From NCBI GenBank assembly GCA_965215215.1, contig OZ244043.1:2232001-2296000 (forward strand): 64,000 bases of DNA, in the 5' to 3' direction. The stretch is from CALDTK01 sp965215215 (GTDB lineage Bacteria > Bacteroidota > Bacteroidia > Chitinophagales > Saprospiraceae). Below, piece by piece: positions 1 through 8,319 of this stretch (positions within the stretch are counted from its first letter, which is position 1; each line of letters opens with the position of its first letter). A model generated the notes under the pieces. That model searched no databases, was not told the DNA's origin, and saw only the letters and a program-made list of their open reading frames with translations. The translations under genes and the position numbers were made by a program.

Positions 1-243
1 CGTCGAGTCGGGGTAGTGCTGGTAGAACAAGTGAAAGACGCCGTTCACCTGGATCAATCCGTTCGGGTCGTTCATCCACCCGCTCGCCGGCGAAAAGTGC
101 ACCTGCGGCCGGTACGCCTCCTGGTAGTACGTGGAGTCGGTTGCTTCCGCAGAACTCGTTGTGGGCGCCTCGGAGCCACCGGTTTTAGCGCAAGCGGTGA
201 GTAGGCAGGTGGCGGCAGCGAACGGGAGGAGTTTGGCGAGCAT
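1..243 (-). CDS. GH32 fructan hydrolase (levanase/inulinase/invertase) lipoprotein, N-terminal part
   Basis: Only the first 81 codons are inside the window; the gene continues beyond base 1. The start (ATG at 243) gives a lipoprotein signal with lipobox LLTAC, so the mature protein should begin at Cys18 and be membrane-anchored. After a Ser/Thr-rich linker comes WMNDPNG (residues 57-63), the signature of glycoside hydrolase family 32, whose Asp is the catalytic nucleophile; the following FHLFYQHYP also fits the family. The family hydrolyses beta-fructosides such as sucrose, levan and inulin. The fructokinase gene ends 11 bases upstream on the same strand, so the two probably form a fructan-use operon. 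Which fructan it cuts cannot be told from this fragment. Confidence 0.9.
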   Translation of the reverse strand, partial: MLAKLLPFAAATCLLTACAKTGGSEAPTTSSAEATDSTYYQEAYRPQVHFSPASGWMNDPNGLIQVNGVFHLFYQHYPDST

Positions 244-254
244 GGCGGGCAAAT

Positions 255-1127
255 TTATGCGTCTGCGGTCGGGGGGAGTGCACCGGCGAGGGTGGCCACG
301 AAGGCGCCGCGGGCACAGGCGGCGCGAAGGCAGGCGGCTTCGTCGGCGCCCACGGTGAAGCGCTCGTGCAGGTACGCGGCCAGGAAGGCGTCTCCGGCCC
401 CCACGGTGTCGACCACTTCGACGCTCGGGGCCTCGGCGCGGGCGGTGCTGCCGTCTTCACGGAGGCTGTAAGCTCCTTTAGCGCCCTCGGTTACGACCAC
501 GGTGTCGAGGCCGTAGGCTTCCGCCAAAACGGCGGCCGTATCGCCGTGGAGTCCGCAAACCCGCGCGATGGTGGTGAGTTCGTCTTGGTTGAGCTTCACG
601 ATATCGGCCGCCTCGAGCATACGCTCGAGGGATTCGCGCTCGAAGTGGGGCGGACGAAGCGTCGGGTCCATCACGTGGAGTCGCGGCGTGGCGCCGGAGC
701 GCGGCAGGTCGAGCAGGGTGTAGAGCGTGGCACGCGAACGGGCGTCGCGGATGCCGAGGGCGCCGTACACCAGCACCCGACAGGCTTCGACCCGCTCGCG
801 CAGCTCCGGGGTCTCGCGGATATCGTCCCAGGCGCAGGGCGCTACGATGTCGTAGCTCGGCTCGTTGTCGGCGTCGAAGGAGACCTCCACGCGGGAGGTG
901 GCGAGGTCTTGGCGCCGCTGGACGAGCGACATGTCGACGCCGTGCTTCCGACCGGTTGCGATGAGCTCCTCGCCGGTCGCGTCGTCGCCCACCGCGCTGG
1001 CGATGGCCACCTCGCTGCCGAGGCTGGCGAGGTGGGTGGCGCAGTTGAAGGGGGCACCGCCGGGGCGCGCGCCGCTCGGGGGTACGTCGACCAGCATTTC
1101 GCCGAAAGTGAGAATCGAGGCCGCCAT
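255..1127 (-). CDS. Fructokinase, PfkB/ribokinase family
   Basis: A 290-residue sugar kinase predicted to phosphorylate fructose with ATP in the cytoplasm. The N-terminus has the GEMLVD motif and the PGGAPFNCA segment of the PfkB family; the C-terminus has DTVGAGDAFLAAYL, whose Asp in GAGD is the catalytic base. Length is normal for fructokinases. The GH32 lipoprotein lies 11 bases downstream, so the sugar released by that enzyme is the likely substrate. The specificity for fructose is inferred mainly from this context and from family resemblance; another PfkB sugar kinase is possible. No purine-rich ribosome site precedes the ATG, as is common in Bacteroidota. Confidence 0.88.
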   Translation of the reverse strand: MAASILTFGEMLVDVPPSGARPGGAPFNCATHLASLGSEVAIASAVGDDATGEELIATGRKHGVDMSLVQRRQDLATSRVEVSFDADNEPSYDIVAPCAWDDIRETPELRERVEACRVLVYGALGIRDARSRATLYTLLDLPRSGATPRLHVMDPTLRPPHFERESLERMLEAADIVKLNQDELTTIARVCGLHGDTAAVLAEAYGLDTVVVTEGAKGAYSLREDGSTARAEAPSVEVVDTVGAGDAFLAAYLHERFTVGADEAACLRAACARGAFVATLAGALPPTADA

Positions 1128-1223
1128 AGGGGAGAGGTTAGGGTTGGGTGAAGGAGTCGTACGTGGCGAGTCCGGCCGAAGCTTTTCGTCCGGGTGGGCC
1201 CTACGACAATTCCCGATGGTACG

Positions 1224-1649
1224 TCAACTTCTAATTCCCTGAGTCATCACCGCCGAGGCTAGATCCTTGACCGCGGTGCCGGTCACCTTCACCTTCCCGC
1301 CGAAGGGCAGTGCTTGAGCCTGGTAAACCGTCCGGGCCGGACGCCTATCCTCCGGAAACAGTTGTGCGAAGAGTTCATCGATCGCCGGTAGGTCGGCCAA
1401 ATCGTCGAAGGCGATGTCGCTGAACACTACGTCCGCTCTGTCAAACCCCGCCTGCTTCAGCGCGGCGAAGAAATTGGCAAAGGCGAGTTTGCCCTCCTCG
1501 GACGCGGAGCCCGAAGTGTAGTCTCCTTCCGTGTTTACGGCTAACTGGCCGCTTACGAAGCACATGTTGTTGACGACTACGGCGTGGCTGATGGGGTTGG
1601 GCCAGTTTGGTAGACCTACGCCGGTAGTGATGTATTTTTTGGAGCTCAT
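1224..1649 (-). CDS. RidA family (YjgF/UK114) enamine/imine deaminase-like protein
   Basis: A 141-residue protein of the Rid family, which in its best-known members hydrolyses reactive enamines/imines formed by PLP enzymes. Visible family features are the central FVSGQLAVN strand and the C-terminal RPARTVYQAQALPFGG stretch, where the Arg of PAR corresponds to the substrate-carboxylate arginine of active RidA. The protein is somewhat longer than E. coli RidA (about 128 residues). It is flanked by same-strand genes with gaps of 96 and 57 bases, so co-transcription is uncertain. Whether it is a true RidA or a Rid1-7 paralogue cannot be told without alignment. Confidence 0.85.
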   Translation of the reverse strand: MSSKKYITTGVGLPNWPNPISHAVVVNNMCFVSGQLAVNTEGDYTSGSASEEGKLAFANFFAALKQAGFDRADVVFSDIAFDDLADLPAIDELFAQLFPEDRRPARTVYQAQALPFGGKVKVTGTAVKDLASAVMTQGIRS

Positions 1650-1690
1650 ACTCGCTGGTGCAGTTTACGATTAGGGGAGGCTGGTACGTC

Positions 1691-1724
1691 TAATGCGGCG
1701 AAGCCGTTAATGCGGCGAAGCCGT
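1691..1724. repeat. 17-bp perfect tandem duplication at a gene 3' end
   Basis: TAATGCGGCGAAGCCGT occurs twice in a row (1691-1707 and 1708-1724). The right copy forms the last codons and stop of the NTF2-like gene on the minus strand; the left copy lies just beyond the stop. It is a recent-looking slippage or recombination duplication that leaves the reading frame intact because the stop is met first. Confidence 0.9.
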
Positions 1725-2603
1725 CGAATCGATCGCCAACCGCACCGCCTCCATCTTGTCGTTCGGGATCGTCAGCGCGAGGTTGTAGTGACGAAGCTCC
1801 CAGCCCGGCTCCCCCGGTTTTTGCGAAAGCACCCCACTGCCGCGCGCTACCCCCATCCAGCCGTCGAGCAGCTCGTCGAACCAGGCGGTCTGGCCGTCGG
1901 CGGAGAGTTGCCAGTAGCGGTCGCGCGGCGTGAAGGCCCAGGCGGTGTCGCGCTCGAAGTAGGGTTGGGCCCAGACGGCCATGGAGTCGCGCGGCCAGCG
2001 TTCGGAGGCATCGGTGCCGAGGTAGACGCCCTCGGCGCTCATCGTGCCGAAGAAAGCAGCCTCGTCGGCCACGGCGGCGGCCTGGTGCCAGGCGTCGAGT
2101 AGGGCGTCGAGGGAGGCGAGGGTAGCGCTATCGCCGAGGGGGGGACAGTCGCCGTCGCGGCGGCGGGTATCCGTTACGCGCAGGATGCGCCAGGGGGTGC
2201 GCGCGTCTTTAGGCTGCTCAAGGAGCGTGATTGCGTTCGTGCCACAGTGGCTCAGCGTGGTGTCGAGGTAGAAGGTGTAGGGCACCCACGCGGTGGCGAG
2301 CGGGCCGTCGATGTGGATGTCGGCGCGCCCGAGGCGCTCGTCGGCTTCGCCGGGTTGGTTTTGGGCGACGCTGCGGATGAAGTCGGTAACCGGCATCCGA
2401 GCTACCTCCGCGCCGCGCGGACCGACCGTGACGCTCTGCAGCTCGGCGCCGGAGACGAAAAGACGTTTGAGTGTGGTCGAGTCGGCGGCGCGCATGGCGC
2501 CGACGAGGGTGTCGAGGGTGGCCTGAACTTGCTCGGCGGTCGATTGCGAGCGGGCGGGGAGCGCCAGGGGGAGGGCTATAGCCAGGGCGAAGAGCGCGCG
2601 CAT
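1707..2603 (-). CDS. Exported protein with tandem NTF2/SnoaL-like domains
   Basis: Starting at the ATG at 2603 gives a clean signal peptide (MRALFALAIALPLALPARSQ); an ATG eight codons upstream (2627) is possible but adds a charged tail before the signal. The mature part holds two alpha+beta halves of about 130 residues. Each begins with a helix of the type LDTLVGAMRAADSTTLKRLF or LDALLDAWHQAAAVADEAAFF and ends in strands with W and Y residues, as in SnoaL-like or nuclear-transport-factor-2 folds; the second half resembles SnoaL_3. Two Cys in the first half may pair. Function is unknown; the fold often binds small ligands. The gene lies 31 bases downstream of hisH. Confidence 0.7.
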   Translation of the reverse strand: MRALFALAIALPLALPARSQSTAEQVQATLDTLVGAMRAADSTTLKRLFVSGAELQSVTVGPRGAEVARMPVTDFIRSVAQNQPGEADERLGRADIHIDGPLATAWVPYTFYLDTTLSHCGTNAITLLEQPKDARTPWRILRVTDTRRRDGDCPPLGDSATLASLDALLDAWHQAAAVADEAAFFGTMSAEGVYLGTDASERWPRDSMAVWAQPYFERDTAWAFTPRDRYWQLSADGQTAWFDELLDGWMGVARGSGVLSQKPGEPGWELRHYNLALTIPNDKMEAVRLAIDSTASPH

Positions 2604-2634
2604 GCCCGGGAAGGTAGCGCGGCGCACGAAGAGC

Positions 2635-3222
2635 TTACAGCGCGAGAAAGCTGGCGAGGATGCGGGCGCCCACCGGTCCGCTCTTCTCCGTGTGAAACTG
2701 CGTGCCGTAAAAGTTTTCGTGCTGGAGTGCAGCAGAGAACGGCCCGGCGTAATCGGTGGTCGCGCAGGTCCACGGACCGACGTCCATGGCGTAGGAGTGC
2801 ACGTAGTACACGTAGCTGTGCTCCAGATCGGCGGGCAGCCAGTTCGACACTTGGCCGAGGGTGTTCCAGCCCATGTGTGGCACCTTCTCGCGGTGGGCCG
2901 TCGGGCGAAACCGCCGCACCGTGGCGTCGACGATGCCGAGGCAGGGGGTATCGTCTTCCTCGCTGTGCTTGGCCATGGCCTGCATGCCGACGCAGATGCC
3001 GAGTACCGGTTGTTGGAGCCGCGGGATGGCCTCGTCCAGGCCGTTTTGCCGCAAGGCGTCCATGGAGGCGCGGGCGGCTCCCACGCCGGGGAAGAGGACT
3101 TTATCGGCGCGGGCGATGCGGTCGGGGTCGGCGGAGATCTCGGCGCGGTGGCCGAGGCGCCCGAGGGCGTACTGCACGCTCTGGACGTTGCCGGCGCCGT
3201 AGTCGATCATGACTAAGTCCAT
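2635..3222 (-). CDS. hisH: Imidazole glycerol phosphate synthase subunit HisH
   Basis: The glutaminase subunit of IGP synthase, 195 residues. With HisF it supplies ammonia to make imidazole glycerol phosphate and AICAR, the fifth step of histidine synthesis. The N-terminus MIDYGAGNVQSVQYAL, the nucleophile elbow GICVGMQ with catalytic Cys, the KVPHMGWN loop, YYVHSY, and the C-terminal catalytic His-Glu in GTQFHTEKSG are all present. Notably no other his gene is near; hisH here is followed by a SnoaL-like gene and preceded by a toxin-antitoxin pair. A second hisH elsewhere or a dispersed his pathway would explain this. Confidence 0.95.
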   Translation of the reverse strand: MDLVMIDYGAGNVQSVQYALGRLGHRAEISADPDRIARADKVLFPGVGAARASMDALRQNGLDEAIPRLQQPVLGICVGMQAMAKHSEEDDTPCLGIVDATVRRFRPTAHREKVPHMGWNTLGQVSNWLPADLEHSYVYYVHSYAMDVGPWTCATTDYAGPFSAALQHENFYGTQFHTEKSGPVGARILASFLAL

Positions 3223-3249
3223 AGATCGGCGAAGCTATACGCGCGATGC

Positions 3250-3591
3250 TTATCGAATTGATCCGAGTAGCCCTTCAACCTCCTCCTTGAGCACTGGAAC
3301 GTTCTTTCGAACAACAACATAGAGTCCTGATACAGAAATTGACTCGTAATCATGGACCAATCGATTGCGAAAAAGAACGATTTGAGATATACTCGTAATC
3401 TTAATGTTGGGATCCGCTTTCCGTGCGTGATTTATAGCCTCGCCAATGATCGAAAGACATCTTTCTATCCCGCGAATTCTCAATCCGTCGCCTGTAAACT
3501 CCGAGAACGGAACCTCTTCAGGAAGGTAAACCTCCACCTCCTCAATCGTGCGGAGGACATCTCTAAGCCGCCTGCGTACTTCTGGACTCAT
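3250..3591 (-). CDS. hepT: HepT-like RNase toxin (DUF86)
   Basis: A 113-residue all-helical HEPN protein if started at the ATG at 3591 (MSPEVRRRL); an ATG at 3624 would add 11 residues and overlap more of the upstream gene. The HEPN catalytic motif R-x4-H followed by Y is seen in RNRLVHDY, preceded by the family's EAINHA helix. In characterised HepT/MntA pairs HepT is the RNase toxin and is silenced by polyadenylylation (AMPylation) of the motif Tyr by the partner. The start overlaps the end of mntA by 29 bases, typical of translational coupling. Confidence 0.87.
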   Translation of the reverse strand: MSPEVRRRLRDVLRTIEEVEVYLPEEVPFSEFTGDGLRIRGIERCLSIIGEAINHARKADPNIKITSISQIVLFRNRLVHDYESISVSGLYVVVRKNVPVLKEEVEGLLGSIR

Positions 3592-3886
3592 AAATCGAAA
3601 CGGCGGTATCTTCCAATACTTCACGAGTACTCGGAAGCAGATTGGCTCTGTCTTCCAAGAGGTCTACTGGTCGCTCAAATAACGCGACTAATGCGTTGTA
3701 CAAACCCATGTACTGGTCCCAGTAGATAAAGGGATCCATTTCGTCCATTGCAACAACAAGGTCAATGTCGCTTGCCGAATTGAATCTGCGGTCATCGAGT
3801 ACGGAACCGAATACCTTTAAAGAGCTCACTCTGTACTCGCGACATAAGGCAACGATGCGCTCGAGGTATGGCTCTAGGTGTGTCAT
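3563..3886 (-). CDS. mntA: MntA-type minimal nucleotidyltransferase antitoxin
   Basis: A 107-residue minimal nucleotidyltransferase. The core reads KVFGSVLDDRRFNSASDIDLVV: the GS signature followed by DxD (SDIDLVV), which bind Mg-ATP. It has 11 residues between GS and D rather than the usual 10, a one-residue longer loop. It is encoded immediately upstream of and overlapping hepT, the standard order in type VII HepT/MntA systems where MntA AMPylates the toxin. The C-terminal helix is Ser/Arg rich. Function is inferred from family and context. Confidence 0.87.
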   Translation of the reverse strand: MTHLEPYLERIVALCREYRVSSLKVFGSVLDDRRFNSASDIDLVVAMDEMDPFIYWDQYMGLYNALVALFERPVDLLEDRANLLPSTREVLEDTAVSIYESRSTQAA

Positions 3887-3937
3887 AAGTGAAGCGTGCT
3901 AAGCTAAGGGTTTACGGTGGAGCTGGCCAAAATAGAA

Positions 3938-3969
3938 GGAGGGCTTCACACATCTGTGTGAAGCCCTCC
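3938..3969. terminator. Strong hairpin terminator, 14-bp perfect stem
   Basis: The arms 3938-3951 and 3956-3969 (GGAGGGCTTCACAC and its exact complement) are separated by the loop ATCT. On the minus strand the hairpin is followed by the T-rich stretch TTCTATTTTGG, so it should terminate the small Cys-protein gene whose stop is at 3995 and insulate the toxin-antitoxin pair downstream. Confidence 0.88.
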
Positions 3970-3994
3970 CTCGAGTCTATGTGGTATCGTTTGA

Positions 3995-4213
3995 CTACGC
4001 GTTCACCTCGCCGGCGTAGTGATTGCAACCGAAGTCGGCACCGGTTATAATCTGGGCGTCGGATTCGGCGGTGTGCTGAACCACGGGCAGGATGAACTTC
4101 ATACCCGAGTTGGACAGCTCATTACAGGCTCCGAAATTGCTCGGCGACTTTACTTCCTTGACGACAGGTGCTTGCGATTCCCAGTGGTTACAGGTGCGGC
4201 AGGTGGGTTCCAT
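3995..4213 (-). CDS. Small four-cysteine protein, function unknown
   Basis: A 72-residue acidic protein with Cys at positions 6, 9, 29 and 63 (PTCRTCNHWE near the N-terminus, GACNE in the middle, FGCNHYAG near the C-terminus). The CxxC followed by two more Cys, with neighbouring His residues, suggests a zinc or iron-sulfur binding knuckle, but I do not recognise a named family. It ends 26 bases before a strong terminator, supporting a real, separately transcribed gene. Its upstream region (4214-4329) is relatively AT-rich and probably carries its promoter. Confidence 0.65.
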   Translation of the reverse strand: MEPTCRTCNHWESQAPVVKEVKSPSNFGACNELSNSGMKFILPVVQHTAESDAQIITGADFGCNHYAGEVNA

Positions 4214-4329
4214 GGTGTTTGCTTTTGGGTTGTTAGATGCTGTAGGAACTCGATAAGCATCGGTTTGGTTCGAGCTAAGGTGCTGACAGTCAGGTATCTA
4301 TTCTTAGACTGATTCTACGTTAGCGCATC

Positions 4330-4773
4330 GTGCTGTGGCTAAATCGCTTAGTGGCGCACCTTCGCGGTGTGCAACTCCCCGACCTCAGTTCCGAGTTAAG
4401 CTTCCGCGCCGTGCGTGGCAGCGGGCCGGGCGGACAGCACGTAAACAAAACCTCGACGAAGGTGGAGCTGCGCTGGCGCCCGGCGGACACGCAGGGGTTT
4501 ACGGCCTCGGATAAGTCGCGCCTTGCGGCAAAACTCGCCCCGCGCCTCACGGGGGACGGCGAGTTGCTACTCACCGACCACAGCACGCGCTCGCAGAGCC
4601 GGAACCGGGAGATCGTGACCGAGCGCTTCTACGGGTTGCTGCGCGACGGTTTGCGGCGCGAGAAACGGCGGCGCAAGACGAAGCCCACGCTGGGGTCGAA
4701 GAAGCGGCGCTTGGCGGGGAAGAAGCACAGGGGGGAGGTGAAGCGGGGGCGGGGGCGGGTGGGACTGGATTAG
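4330..4773 (+). CDS. arfB: ArfB/YaeJ-type ribosome rescue peptidyl-tRNA hydrolase
   Basis: The class I release-factor GGQ motif is in a strong context: RGSGPGGQHVNKTSTKVEL, near-identical to ArfB. The protein lacks the codon-recognition domains of RF1/RF2 and ends in a Lys/Arg-rich tail (about 40 residues, many K/R), which in ArfB enters the empty mRNA channel of stalled ribosomes. Predicted role: hydrolyse peptidyl-tRNA on non-stop ribosomes. The start is uncertain: GTG at 4330 gives 147 residues, while in-frame GTGs at about 4354 and 4369 would give an N-terminus closer to the family (VQLPDLSSELSF). It carries the 14-mer CCTTGCGGCAAAAC at 4521. Confidence 0.92.
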   Translation: MLWLNRLVAHLRGVQLPDLSSELSFRAVRGSGPGGQHVNKTSTKVELRWRPADTQGFTASDKSRLAAKLAPRLTGDGELLLTDHSTRSQSRNREIVTERFYGLLRDGLRREKRRRKTKPTLGSKKRRLAGKKHRGEVKRGRGRVGLD

Positions 4774-5026
4774 AACCGCGCTGGCTACACCCTCAGAGGC
4801 TACGATAATTCGCGTAGCTACTGTGTTGGCCAAACGATAGTCGGTATAGAATATTCAACATAATATTAACTAACTGCGATATCCGAATATATCGAATGTA
4901 TATATGCGGATTATTGAGGCGAAGATGATATTACTCCATAACGGCAATGATAACCCCCTGGACCCCAACCGCCATACCGCCCCACAACCCTCCGGTGGGT
5001 GGCTTACTCTCCACTTAAAATCGGCT

Positions 5027-7762
5027 ATGAAACTACATTTTACCCTACTGATCGCAGTTTTGCTGTGCATTCCCGGCATTCTCGCCGCACAAACCCTATC
5101 CGGTACGATTACCGACGAGGGAGAAGCAATTATCGGTGCTACCGTCTCGGTCGGTGAGCTCGGTACCGTAACCGACATCGACGGCAACTACGAGATCGCC
5201 CTGCCGGGGGCCGGCGAGTACGAGGTCGATTACAGCTACGTGGGCTACGCTACCCAAACGCAAACCGTGACCGTAGCCGACGGAGAGGAGCTAACGCTCG
5301 ACGTAACGCTCGAAAGCGGGGCCGTCGATCTGGCGGAGCTCGTCGTGGTAGGTTCGCGCACGGCGCCACGCTCCTCGACCACCTCGCCGCTGCCGGTGGA
5401 TGTATTCAAGGCGGACGATCTCATCTCCACCGGTCAGCCCACCTTCGACAAGGCACTGCAGTACCGCGTACCCTCCTTTAATACGGTACAAACGCCGGTG
5501 AACGACGCCACCTCGCTGCTCGACCCCTACGAGATCCGCAACATGGGCCCGAGCCGGACGCTCATCCTCATCAACGGCAAGCGCAAAAACCTCAGCGCGC
5601 TGCTCTACACGCAGACCTCCCCCGGGCGCGGCGAGACCGGCTCCGACATCTCCAGCATCCCGACCGACGCCATCAAGCGCGTCGAGATCCTGCGCGACGG
5701 TGCCTCCGCCCAGTACGGCTCCGACGCCATCGCCGGGGTCATGAACATCATCCTCAAGGACAGTCCGGAAGACGGCAGCGTGATCCTGCGCAGCGGCATC
5801 ACGAGTGAGGGCGACGGCGAGCAACTCAGTCTCGCGCTCAACAACGGATCGCCGCTCGGTGAGGACGGATTTATCAACTACACGATCGACTTCTCCAAGC
5901 AATTTCTAGCCAACCGCCCGGGGACGGTCGATGCGGCCGGGGAGGCGGGCGACTTCGGTGCGGAGGTCGGCGACGTACAGGCCTTCCTCGACCGGTATCC
6001 AGACGCGAACAACGTCAACGGAGTCCCCGAAACGACCGCCTCGAAGTTCGAAGTCAACGCGGGCAAACAGGTATCCGCAACCACCAACGTGTACGGCAAC
6101 GCCGCGTACGTGTACAAGAAAGTCAACAGCTTCGCCAACTTCCGAACCCCCTACTGGCGGACGCTCGACGACTTCCCCTACCTCGCCGATTTCTTCCCCG
6201 ACGGTCCGAACGGCGAGTACATCGGCTACGTGCCTACGTTCGAGGGACTCCTCAACGACTACAACGGAACCCTCGGCTTCCGCAGCGAGAAGGACGACTG
6301 GCTCTTCGACGTGAGCTTCACCACCGGTGGCAACCAGCAGACCTACAAGGTCAACAACTCCCACAACCGCAACGGGACGCTCAACGCGGACAGCACCTTC
6401 ACGTACCGCGAGAACAGCCCGATCAACTTCTCCCCCGGCGGCACGCGCTTCGTACACAACGTGGGTAACATCGACGTGACCCGCCGCTTCTCCGACATGT
6501 TCGGCATCGCCTTCGGCTCCGAGTTCCGCAACGAGAACTTCACCGTCATCGAGGGTGACCTCGCCTCCTACGAGGACGGAGGTGCCGACTCTTTCGCCGG
6601 CAACGATCCGCGCAACTCGGGCACCTTCAACCGCTACAACTTCGGGGGCTACCTCGACGCGGCGGTCGACTTCACCGACGATTTCCTCATCAACGGTACC
6701 ATCCGCCTCGAAGACTACAGTGACTTCGGAAGCGCCTTCGTGTACAAAGTGAGTACCCGCTACAAGTTCGCCGAGGATAAGGTAACGCTGCGCGGCTCGT
6801 ACTCGACTGGCTTTAAGGCGCCGACGCTGCACCAGATTCACACGCAGAAGGCGCAGTACGCTTTCATCCCCGGCCAGGGTATCCAGGTCGGTGGCCTCAT
6901 CAGCAATACGAGTCGCGAGGCTCGCCTGCTCGGGCTGCCTGCCCTCGATCCGGAGAAGTCGAAGAACCTCACCATCGGTGTTGGCCTGCGCCCCGTGCCC
7001 GGCCTCAACGTCACGCTCGACTTCTACGACATCCGCGTGGAGGACCGCATTATTCTCTCCACGGAGATCGGAGCCACCGACGCGGGCGATACCCCACTCG
7101 ACGACTTGCTCGCCGCCAACAACCTCAGCGACCTCAGCTTCTTCGTCAACGGCCTCGATACCCGTACCTCGGGCATCGACTTCGTGGCCAACTACACCGG
7201 TTGGGAAGTTGGTCCGGGTCGGGTAGGCGCGAGTCTTTCCGGCAACTACACCCTCCAGAACGAGCGCGTCGGCGACATCAAGAATCCGGCCCTCGTAGCC
7301 GGTGCCGGTCAGTCGGTAGCCAACCCGACCCAGGAAGCGCTGTTCTTCACCTCACGTCCGCAGTACAAGGCGATCCTCGGCTTGGACTACGACCTCGACC
7401 GCGTGGGTGTCTCCCTGTACAACACGCTGTTCGGACCGACCGAGTTCCGCCAGCAAGGTCTCGACGCCGATCTCTACACCCGCTTCGAGCCCAAGGTCGT
7501 CACCGACCTCAGTCTCACCTTCCGGGCCACCGAGCAGGTTACCGTCCAGCTCACCGCCAACAACCTGCTCAACGTGCTGCCCGAGTGGGAGTTCCTGGCC
7601 AACAACTCGGACGGTGAAACCAAGCTCAACGACGCTGCCTTCCTGAAGAACCAGTCCAACCTGATCACTTTCAACCAGCGCTACTCGCAGATGACCTACG
7701 ACGGCTCGCACTTCAGTCAGCTGGGTACGATGTTCCTGGGGCAGGTGAGTTTGCGCTTCTAG
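5027..7762 (+). CDS. TonB-dependent outer-membrane receptor with carboxypeptidase-regulatory-like domain
   Basis: Starting at the ATG at 5027 gives the signal peptide MKLHFTLLIAVLLCIPGILAAQ; an upstream in-frame ATG at 4904 would bury it. After the signal comes a CarboxypepD_reg-like domain (GTITDEGEAIIGATVSVGELGTVTD through YVGYATQ), then a plug domain (ILRDGASAQYGSDAIAGVMNIILK, about residues 200-240) and a 22-strand-type barrel ending in the aromatic GQVSLRF. Length (911 aa) is normal for Bacteroidota receptors. No SusD partner follows; the next gene is an MsrA, so the substrate (siderophore, vitamin or other) is not indicated. The 250 bases upstream are AT-rich and probably hold the promoter. 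Confidence 0.94.
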   Translation: MKLHFTLLIAVLLCIPGILAAQTLSGTITDEGEAIIGATVSVGELGTVTDIDGNYEIALPGAGEYEVDYSYVGYATQTQTVTVADGEELTLDVTLESGAVDLAELVVVGSRTAPRSSTTSPLPVDVFKADDLISTGQPTFDKALQYRVPSFNTVQTPVNDATSLLDPYEIRNMGPSRTLILINGKRKNLSALLYTQTSPGRGETGSDISSIPTDAIKRVEILRDGASAQYGSDAIAGVMNIILKDSPEDGSVILRSGITSEGDGEQLSLALNNGSPLGEDGFINYTIDFSKQFLANRPGTVDAAGEAGDFGAEVGDVQAFLDRYPDANNVNGVPETTASKFEVNAGKQVSATTNVYGNAAYVYKKVNSFANFRTPYWRTLDDFPYLADFFPDGPNGEYIGYVPTFEGLLNDYNGTLGFRSEKDDWLFDVSFTTGGNQQTYKVNNSHNRNGTLNADSTFTYRENSPINFSPGGTRFVHNVGNIDVTRRFSDMFGIAFGSEFRNENFTVIEGDLASYEDGGADSFAGNDPRNSGTFNRYNFGGYLDAAVDFTDDFLINGTIRLEDYSDFGSAFVYKVSTRYKFAEDKVTLRGSYSTGFKAPTLHQIHTQKAQYAFIPGQGIQVGGLISNTSREARLLGLPALDPEKSKNLTIGVGLRPVPGLNVTLDFYDIRVEDRIILSTEIGATDAGDTPLDDLLAANNLSDLSFFVNGLDTRTSGIDFVANYTGWEVGPGRVGASLSGNYTLQNERVGDIKNPALVAGAGQSVANPTQEALFFTSRPQYKAILGLDYDLDRVGVSLYNTLFGPTEFRQQGLDADLYTRFEPKVVTDLSLTFRATEQVTVQLTANNLLNVLPEWEFLANNSDGETKLNDAAFLKNQSNLITFNQRYSQMTYDGSHFSQLGTMFLGQVSLRF

Positions 7763-7809
7763 ATCGAATAGCCTTACGGCAAAACCGGTCCTGCGGGCGT
7801 TACTTCTGT

Positions 7810-8319
7810 ATGCCCGAGAGGATTGGTTTTGGCGGTGGGTGCCACTGGTGCACCGAGGCCGTATTTCAGCGCTTGCGTGGGGTAGTGCACGTACAGCAAG
7901 GTTGGGCGAGCGGGATCGATGATCCCGCTCGCTTTTCTGAATCTGTGATCGTCCAGTTCGATCCGGAGATTACTTCGATTTTGGAACTCGTCACGGTACA
8001 CCAGCACACGCACAGTTGTACCTCCGCGCATGCCTTGCGGGGGCGCTACCGTTCGGCGGTCTACGTGGATGTCGACGCGCAGGCGCCCGCCGTTTTATCG
8101 GCGATAGCGCTCAATCAACCCGAATTTGACGCACCGATCCGAACGGAGGTAATTCGCCTAGGTGGCTTCCGCGAAAACGTGGAGCGCTACCGAAATTACT
8201 ACCGGAGTAATCCGGAACGGCCCTTCTGTCGACGCTTTATCGAGCCGAAGCTGGCGGTGGTGCGGGGCATGGAGATGCGCTTTCGTTTACTCAATCCCGA
8301 AGCAGATGTTGAGGTGTAG
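7810..8319 (+). CDS. msrA: Peptide-methionine (S)-S-oxide reductase, MsrA family (divergent)
   Basis: A 169-residue protein with GFGGGCHWCTEAVFQ near the N-terminus, matching the MsrA active-site GCFWC with the Phe replaced by His. The C-terminal ERYRNYYRSNPERPF also fits the family (NYY...P). The central HDPT-type segment is altered to HQHTHS, and the usual GYAGG is GWASG, so this is a divergent member that repairs oxidised methionine or acts on a special substrate. It lies 47 bases after the TonB receptor; the spacer contains the iterated word CCTTACGGCAAAAC (7772-7785). Confidence 0.78.
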   Translation: MPERIGFGGGCHWCTEAVFQRLRGVVHVQQGWASGIDDPARFSESVIVQFDPEITSILELVTVHQHTHSCTSAHALRGRYRSAVYVDVDAQAPAVLSAIALNQPEFDAPIRTEVIRLGGFRENVERYRNYYRSNPERPFCRRFIEPKLAVVRGMEMRFRLLNPEADVEV

